A DNA stretch of 64,000 bases from the NCBI GenBank assembly GCA_029553475.1, contig JAKPKV010000028.1, positions 124,001 through 188,000 of the forward strand. The letters are read 5' to 3'. This stretch comes from Armatimonadota bacterium (lineage in GTDB: Bacteria > Armatimonadota > Hebobacteria > CAIYQO01). How positions within the stretch are numbered: position 1 is the stretch's first letter; each line of letters starts with the position of its first letter. Positions 60,887-64,000 of the stretch are shown one piece after another. The notes beneath the pieces were generated by a model, which worked only from the letters and a program-made list of their open reading frames with translations, ran no database searches and was not told the DNA's origin. The position numbers and the translations under genes were made by a program.

Positions 60887-62695
60887 CTACACCGTTTCCA
60901 CCACCTCCTGCGGGGAGAAGCTGGGCTGGTGGGCGGCGAGGCGGTTGAGCGCCTGCACGTAGGCCTTGGCGCTGGCGTTGATGATGTCGGTGTCCGCGCC
61001 GCGGCCGGTGAAGACGCGGCCGTCCTGGTCGCTGATGCGCACGGCCACCTCGCCCATGGCGTCGGTGCCGCCGGTGACGGAATGTACCACGTAGTCCACC
61101 AGCGCGTGCGGCAGGCCGGCGATCTCGCTGATGGTGGCGTACACGGCATCCACCGAGCCGACGCCCAGGCCGGCGCGGGTGATCTCGGTGCCGTCTTTCA
61201 CGAGCTTCACCGTGGCGGTGGGCGCGGCGTGGGTGCCGGCCACCACCTGGTAGTACTCGAGGTGGAAGCGCTCGGCCACCATCGCCGCCGCGTCGGTGAC
61301 GATGGATTCCAGATCGCGGTCGGTGATCTCTTTCTTCTTCTCCGCCACTTCTTTCACGCGCTCCACCACGCGCTCCAACTGGCTGTCCTCCATCTGGTAG
61401 CCCAGCTCAAACAGCCGCTTCATGATGGCGTGCTTGCCGGAGTGGATGCCGATGACGATGCGCGTGCCGCCGGCGCCCACGTCCTCGGGACTGATGATCT
61501 CGTAGGTCTGGGCGTGCGCCAGCATGCCGTGCTGGTGAATGCCGGACTCGTGGGCGAAGGCGTTGGCGCCGACGATGGCTTTGTTCGGCTGCACGGGAAT
61601 GCCGGTGATGTCGCTGACCAGCCGGCTGGTGCGCGTGATCTCGCGCGTGTGGATGCCGGTGGTGGCCGCGAAGCGGTCGGCGCGGGTGCGCAGCGTCATC
61701 ACGATCTCTTCCAGCGCGGCGTTGCCCGCGCGCTCGCCGAGGCCGTTGATGGTGCACTCCACCTGCCCGGCGCCGGCGCGCACGGCGGCCAGCGAGTTCG
61801 CCACCGCCAGCCCGAGGTCGTTATGGCAGTGCACGCTGATGACCGCCTGCGCGATATTCGGCACGCGCGTCCGCAGCGCGGTGATGAGCTCGAAATACTC
61901 GTCCGGCGTGGTGTAGCCCACGGTGTCCGGGATATTCACCGTGCTGGCGCCGGCGGCGATGACCGCCTCGATGATCTCGCAGAGGAACTCCATCTGCGAG
62001 CGCGTGGCGTCTTCGGCGGAGAATTCCACGTCATCGCAGAGCGTTTTGGCCAGCTCGACGGCGCGCACCGCCATCGCCAGCACGTCCTCGCGCGACTTGC
62101 GCAGCTTATACTGCATGTGGATGTCGGAGGTAGCGATGAAGGTGTGGATGCGCTTGCGCCGCGCGGGCGCCACCGCCTCCGCGGCCGCCAGGATGTCCTT
62201 CTCGTTCGCGCGGCAGAGCCCGGCGACCACCGGCCCTTCCACGTCCTCGGCGATGCGATACACCGCCTCGAAATCGCGCTGCGAGGAGACGGGGAAGCCC
62301 GCTTCGATGACGTCCACCCCCAGGCGCGCGAGCTGGCGGGCGACTTCCAGCTTCTCCTCGATATTCATGCTGGCGCCGGGCGATTGCTCGCCGTCGCGCA
62401 GCGTGGTGTCGAATATGACGATCTTCTCCGGCATGAGGCTCTCCTCAGTCTGTTCGTGCGCGGTCGCGAACAGGTCGTCCCATTGCACCGGCGGCAGGTC
62501 GCCGGCGACCGCGGGATCATTCAACACGGCCAGCATCCGCTCGCGCAATTCGGCGGAGGGCTGGTAGCGCCCCTGCAGCAGGTCGGACAGGTACCCGGCG
62601 CTGCACGCGAGGCGGCGCGCGAATTTCGCCTGGCTCAGGTTGCGGCGGGCAAGGGCGGCCAGCAGCCCTTCCCGCCGGATAAGCACGAGCGCCAC
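60887..62695 (-). CDS. leuA: 2-isopropylmalate synthase fused to an N-terminal XRE helix-turn-helix
   Basis: One uninterrupted 602-codon frame. Residues 1-87 (GTG 62695 after GGAGAGGACC) are an XRE-type HTH: LSQAKFARRLACSAGYLSDLLQG with PSAELRERMLAVL. From Met88 (ATG 62434, itself preceded by GAGGAGAGCC) a full-length 515-residue LeuA follows: DTTLRDGEQSPGASM, HCHNDLGLAVANS, GLGERAGNAALEE, HESGIHQHGML and a C-terminal regulatory domain (GVGSVDAVYATI). LeuA condenses acetyl-CoA with 2-oxoisovalerate, the first step of leucine synthesis. Both a fusion and an internally started LeuA could be made. The HTH suggests self- or pathway regulation coupled to the enzyme. Confidence 0.92.
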   Translation of the reverse strand: MALVLIRREGLLAALARRNLSQAKFARRLACSAGYLSDLLQGRYQPSAELRERMLAVLNDPAVAGDLPPVQWDDLFATAHEQTEESLMPEKIVIFDTTLRDGEQSPGASMNIEEKLEVARQLARLGVDVIEAGFPVSSQRDFEAVYRIAEDVEGPVVAGLCRANEKDILAAAEAVAPARRKRIHTFIATSDIHMQYKLRKSREDVLAMAVRAVELAKTLCDDVEFSAEDATRSQMEFLCEIIEAVIAAGASTVNIPDTVGYTTPDEYFELITALRTRVPNIAQAVISVHCHNDLGLAVANSLAAVRAGAGQVECTINGLGERAGNAALEEIVMTLRTRADRFAATTGIHTREITRTSRLVSDITGIPVQPNKAIVGANAFAHESGIHQHGMLAHAQTYEIISPEDVGAGGTRIVIGIHSGKHAIMKRLFELGYQMEDSQLERVVERVKEVAEKKKEITDRDLESIVTDAAAMVAERFHLEYYQVVAGTHAAPTATVKLVKDGTEITRAGLGVGSVDAVYATISEIAGLPHALVDYVVHSVTGGTDAMGEVAVRISDQDGRVFTGRGADTDIINASAKAYVQALNRLAAHQPSFSPQEVVETV

Positions 62696-62740
62696 GGTCC
62701 TCTCCTTCCGACACGCCGACGGCACTATCACCGTGACCGA

Positions 62741-62769
62741 ATGATACTATAATAATACCGAACGGTCAA
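62741..62769 (-). promoter_or_regulatory. Promoter of the XRE-leuA gene
   Basis: Minus-strand TTGACC (62769-62764), a 17-nt spacer and TATCAT (62746-62741), 46 bp upstream of GTG 62695. Confidence 0.65.
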
Positions 62770-62807
62770 GGGGCGTTCTGAGAAAAGTGGGGGCAGCAAT
62801 ATCCGCG

Positions 62808-62995
62808 TAACAGTTCAGTCCTGTCAGCATGTCGCCGAGTGATGGCACACCTACCCCCCCCACCCCCCTTCCCTGGCAGGGAAGGGGGGTGTGATGGGTG
62901 TGCAGAGCCGGTGCTCCCCTCCCCGCTCTGGGGAGGGGCGGGGGGAGAGGTGGGTGGACAGACGCCACAGCATGCGGACAGGACTGAACGGTTAT
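62808..62995. mobile_element. MITE-like element with 9-bp target duplication, copy B
   Basis: A 188-bp element is flanked by direct ATATCCGCG repeats (62799-62807 and 62996-63004). Terminal inverted repeats of 24 bp (TAACAGTTCAGTCCTGTCAG... and its complement at 62971-62994) have two mismatches. The core with two GC hairpins (CCCTTCCCTGGCAGGGAAGG and CCCCTCCCCGCTCTGGGGAG) is shared with copy A at 54867 in inverted orientation. It occupies most of the gap between leuA and the next gene. Confidence 0.78.
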
Positions 62996-63010
62996 ATATC
63001 CGCGACCGAT

Positions 63011-63039
63011 TTGCCTTATCAAGCGGGGGGCGGTATAAT
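63011..63039 (+). promoter_or_regulatory. Promoter of the Cys/His-rich small-protein operon
   Basis: TTGCCT (63011-63016), a 17-nt spacer and TATAAT (63034-63039). Transcription should begin near 63046, just downstream of the MITE's right target repeat. Confidence 0.7.
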
Positions 63040-63046
63040 GATGTTC

Positions 63047-63370
63047 GTGCGCACGCGGAGCAGGACGGGCTGGTTGCTGGTGGCGCTGTCGGCGTACCTG
63101 GGGCTGGTGCTGCTGGGGAGTTATCCTCATCAGCACGCGCACGGGCACGCCCCCGCCGCGCACGCGTCGTCCCCCGCGCTCCTGGCCGCCGACGATGATT
63201 GCTCGCTGTGCGCCTGGCATGCCGCCGCGTCGTCCTGCGCCGCGCTGGCGCTGCCCACCGTCACCCCGCGCTTCAACGCCGCCGATCCCGCCCATCTGGC
63301 GGTCAGGATATCGTCGGCATCTCCCGCGCTGCTCCGCGCCACGCGCGCGCCGCCCACGCCCCGCGCCTGA
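63047..63370 (+). CDS. Small exported Cys/His-rich protein (DUF2946-like)
   Basis: About 107 residues from GTG 63047. ATGs at 63038 and 63041 overlap or abut the -10 box, so GTG at the predicted transcription start is preferred (leaderless). A signal-anchor (GWLLVALSAYLGLVLLG) is followed by a histidine cluster HQHAHGHAPAAH and a CSLCAWHAAA motif. The layout resembles DUF2946 proteins found beside metal-responsive outer-membrane receptors. The next gene has the same CxLCxWHAAA motif, so the two are probably duplicates. Likely metal handling in the envelope. Confidence 0.68.
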   Translation: MRTRSRTGWLLVALSAYLGLVLLGSYPHQHAHGHAPAAHASSPALLAADDDCSLCAWHAAASSCAALALPTVTPRFNAADPAHLAVRISSASPALLRATRAPPTPRA

Positions 63371-63418
63371 CTTCGTGCCTTTCCTTTCCCTCCCGTAGTT
63401 TGACGCAAAGGACGACCC

Positions 63419-63754
63419 ATGACCGCGTGGCGTCGCCGGCCCTTGCTCCTGCTCTGGCTGGCGCTGATCATCAATCTGGCGTTGTCCGGGCTGGCGATGG
63501 CGCACTCGCATGGCGACCTCGACTGCCGGACACGCCATCATAGCAGCACTTGTACCGCGCCGACCGCTGCCTGCGCGCTGTGCGTCTGGCACGCGGCGGC
63601 CACCCCGCTCTTCCTGTTCGTTATGACGGTGGCCATCATCGCCATCGCCATGACGCGCTTCGCGCCTCCTGCCGCCCACTTCCGCGTGCCGGCGGCGCTG
63701 TGCTCCCCGGCGCGCGCTCCTCCACCTCTTTTTCAGTCCGATCACGCACCTTAA
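63419..63754 (+). CDS. Second small Cys/His-rich membrane protein
   Basis: A 111-residue protein starts at ATG 63419 after AAAGGACGACCC. A signal peptide (LLLLWLALIINLALSGLAMA) leads to HSHGDLDCRTRHHSS, then CALCVWHAAATPL and a membrane helix (FLFVMTVAIIAIAMTRF). The CxLCxWHAAA motif matches the upstream protein, and both precede an exported-protein gene. Role unknown; Cys/His content suggests binding of a transition metal. Confidence 0.68.
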   Translation: MTAWRRRPLLLLWLALIINLALSGLAMAHSHGDLDCRTRHHSSTCTAPTAACALCVWHAAATPLFLFVMTVAIIAIAMTRFAPPAAHFRVPAALCSPARAPPPLFQSDHAP

Positions 63755-63792
63755 GCCATACATTCATACTGACTAGAACGGAGGATCATTCA

Positions 63793-64000
63793 TGAAACGG
63801 TTCGTATTTTCAGCGCTCGCGCTGTGCCTGCTCGCCTGGGCGACCAGGGCACAGGAGACGACGGCGCGGCCGGCGGCGAGCCTGCTGCCGGATATCAGCA
63901 TCATCGGCAACGTGGTCGGCACGCTCACCGACGCCGAGCATGCCGACATTGACGACCACCTGCAATTGAAAGAGGTGGAAGTGGTCTTCGGCGCGGGGGT
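63793..64000 (+). CDS. Exported protein, possible outer-membrane metal-related receptor (partial)
   Basis: Starts at ATG 63793 after GGAGGATCATTC and runs off the right edge (69 codons visible). A signal peptide MKRFVFSALALCLLAWATRA is followed by SLLPDISIIGNVVGTLTD and LKEVEVVFGAGV. That opening resembles outer-membrane beta-barrel proteins annotated as zinc-regulated TonB-dependent-receptor-like. With so little sequence the assignment is tentative, but the two upstream Cys/His-rich genes agree with a metal-uptake operon. Confidence 0.6.

Noticed and set aside
60728-62752. 674-codon open frame antisense to leuA
   Set aside because: His/Asp/Arg-rich shadow of a GC-rich gene, also crossing the palindrome at 60812.

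Overview
The window is GC-rich, gene-dense chromosomal DNA from a Gram-negative-type (diderm) bacterium. Three things point to a poorly characterised phylum, most plausibly Armatimonadota. There is an H-X9-DG type pseudopilin. There is a 1,800-residue TamB/AsmA-like envelope protein. Plant-polysaccharide enzymes (GH127, GH51, a beta-helix hydrolase, a heparinase-like lyase) are scattered among housekeeping genes. The phylum is inferred from gene content alone; no rRNA gene is present. Planctomycetota is the main alternative. Promoters are easy to read (TTGaca, 16-18 nt, TAtaAT, often an extended TGn -10), and several genes seem to be transcribed without a leader.

Layout. 1-3.5 kb: partial pseudopilin gene and a thiO-thiS-thiG thiamin operon, minus strand. 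4-7 kb: phosphodiesterase, esterase and AraC regulator. 7-9.7 kb: sugar aminotransferase and ceramidase-like protein. 10.2-11.7 kb: CaCA-type cation exchanger behind a yybP-ykoY manganese riboswitch. 12-14.7 kb: pyruvate phosphate dikinase. 14.8-17.4 kb: three genes ending in membrane proteins. 17.4-18.2 kb: decayed DUF433/DUF5615 toxin-antitoxin locus whose toxin is split by a MITE. 18.2-22.9 kb: nucleotide-sugar dehydrogenase, rhomboid-like protein, and an ECF sigma factor with a chimeric anti-sigma/pseudopilin/DUF4349 partner. 23-28.8 kb: rsmI, a CAP protein, GH127, a HAD phosphatase and an FGE-like protein. 28.9-29.8 kb: a second yybP-ykoY switch, with a clear terminator, ahead of a GDT1/UPF0016 exporter. 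30.9-31.7 kb: tRNA-Thr, rplU, rpmA. 32.6-42.3 kb: TamB-like gene, gyrB, a MntA-HepT toxin-antitoxin pair and argH. 42.5-54.8 kb: lipoprotein, beta-helix protein, nitroreductase, dut, an AAA+/TPR pair, GH51, gluconokinase, an enolase-superfamily enzyme and a LacI regulator. 55.3-62.7 kb: heparinase-like lyase, then minus-strand frr, amidohydrolase, pyrH, and a leuA fused to an XRE helix-turn-helix. 63-64 kb: two small Cys/His-rich membrane proteins and the start of an exported protein.

Intergenic DNA is rich in dispersed palindromic elements. They include a roughly 185-bp MITE family with two copies, each flanked by its own 9-bp direct repeat, and a second family whose two copies have the same flanks but opposite interiors. 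A third type carries (GAY)n triplets. The points most worth following up are the sigma/anti-sigma-pseudopilin fusion, the XRE-LeuA fusion, the MITE-split toxin, the paired manganese switches and the mobile palindromes.
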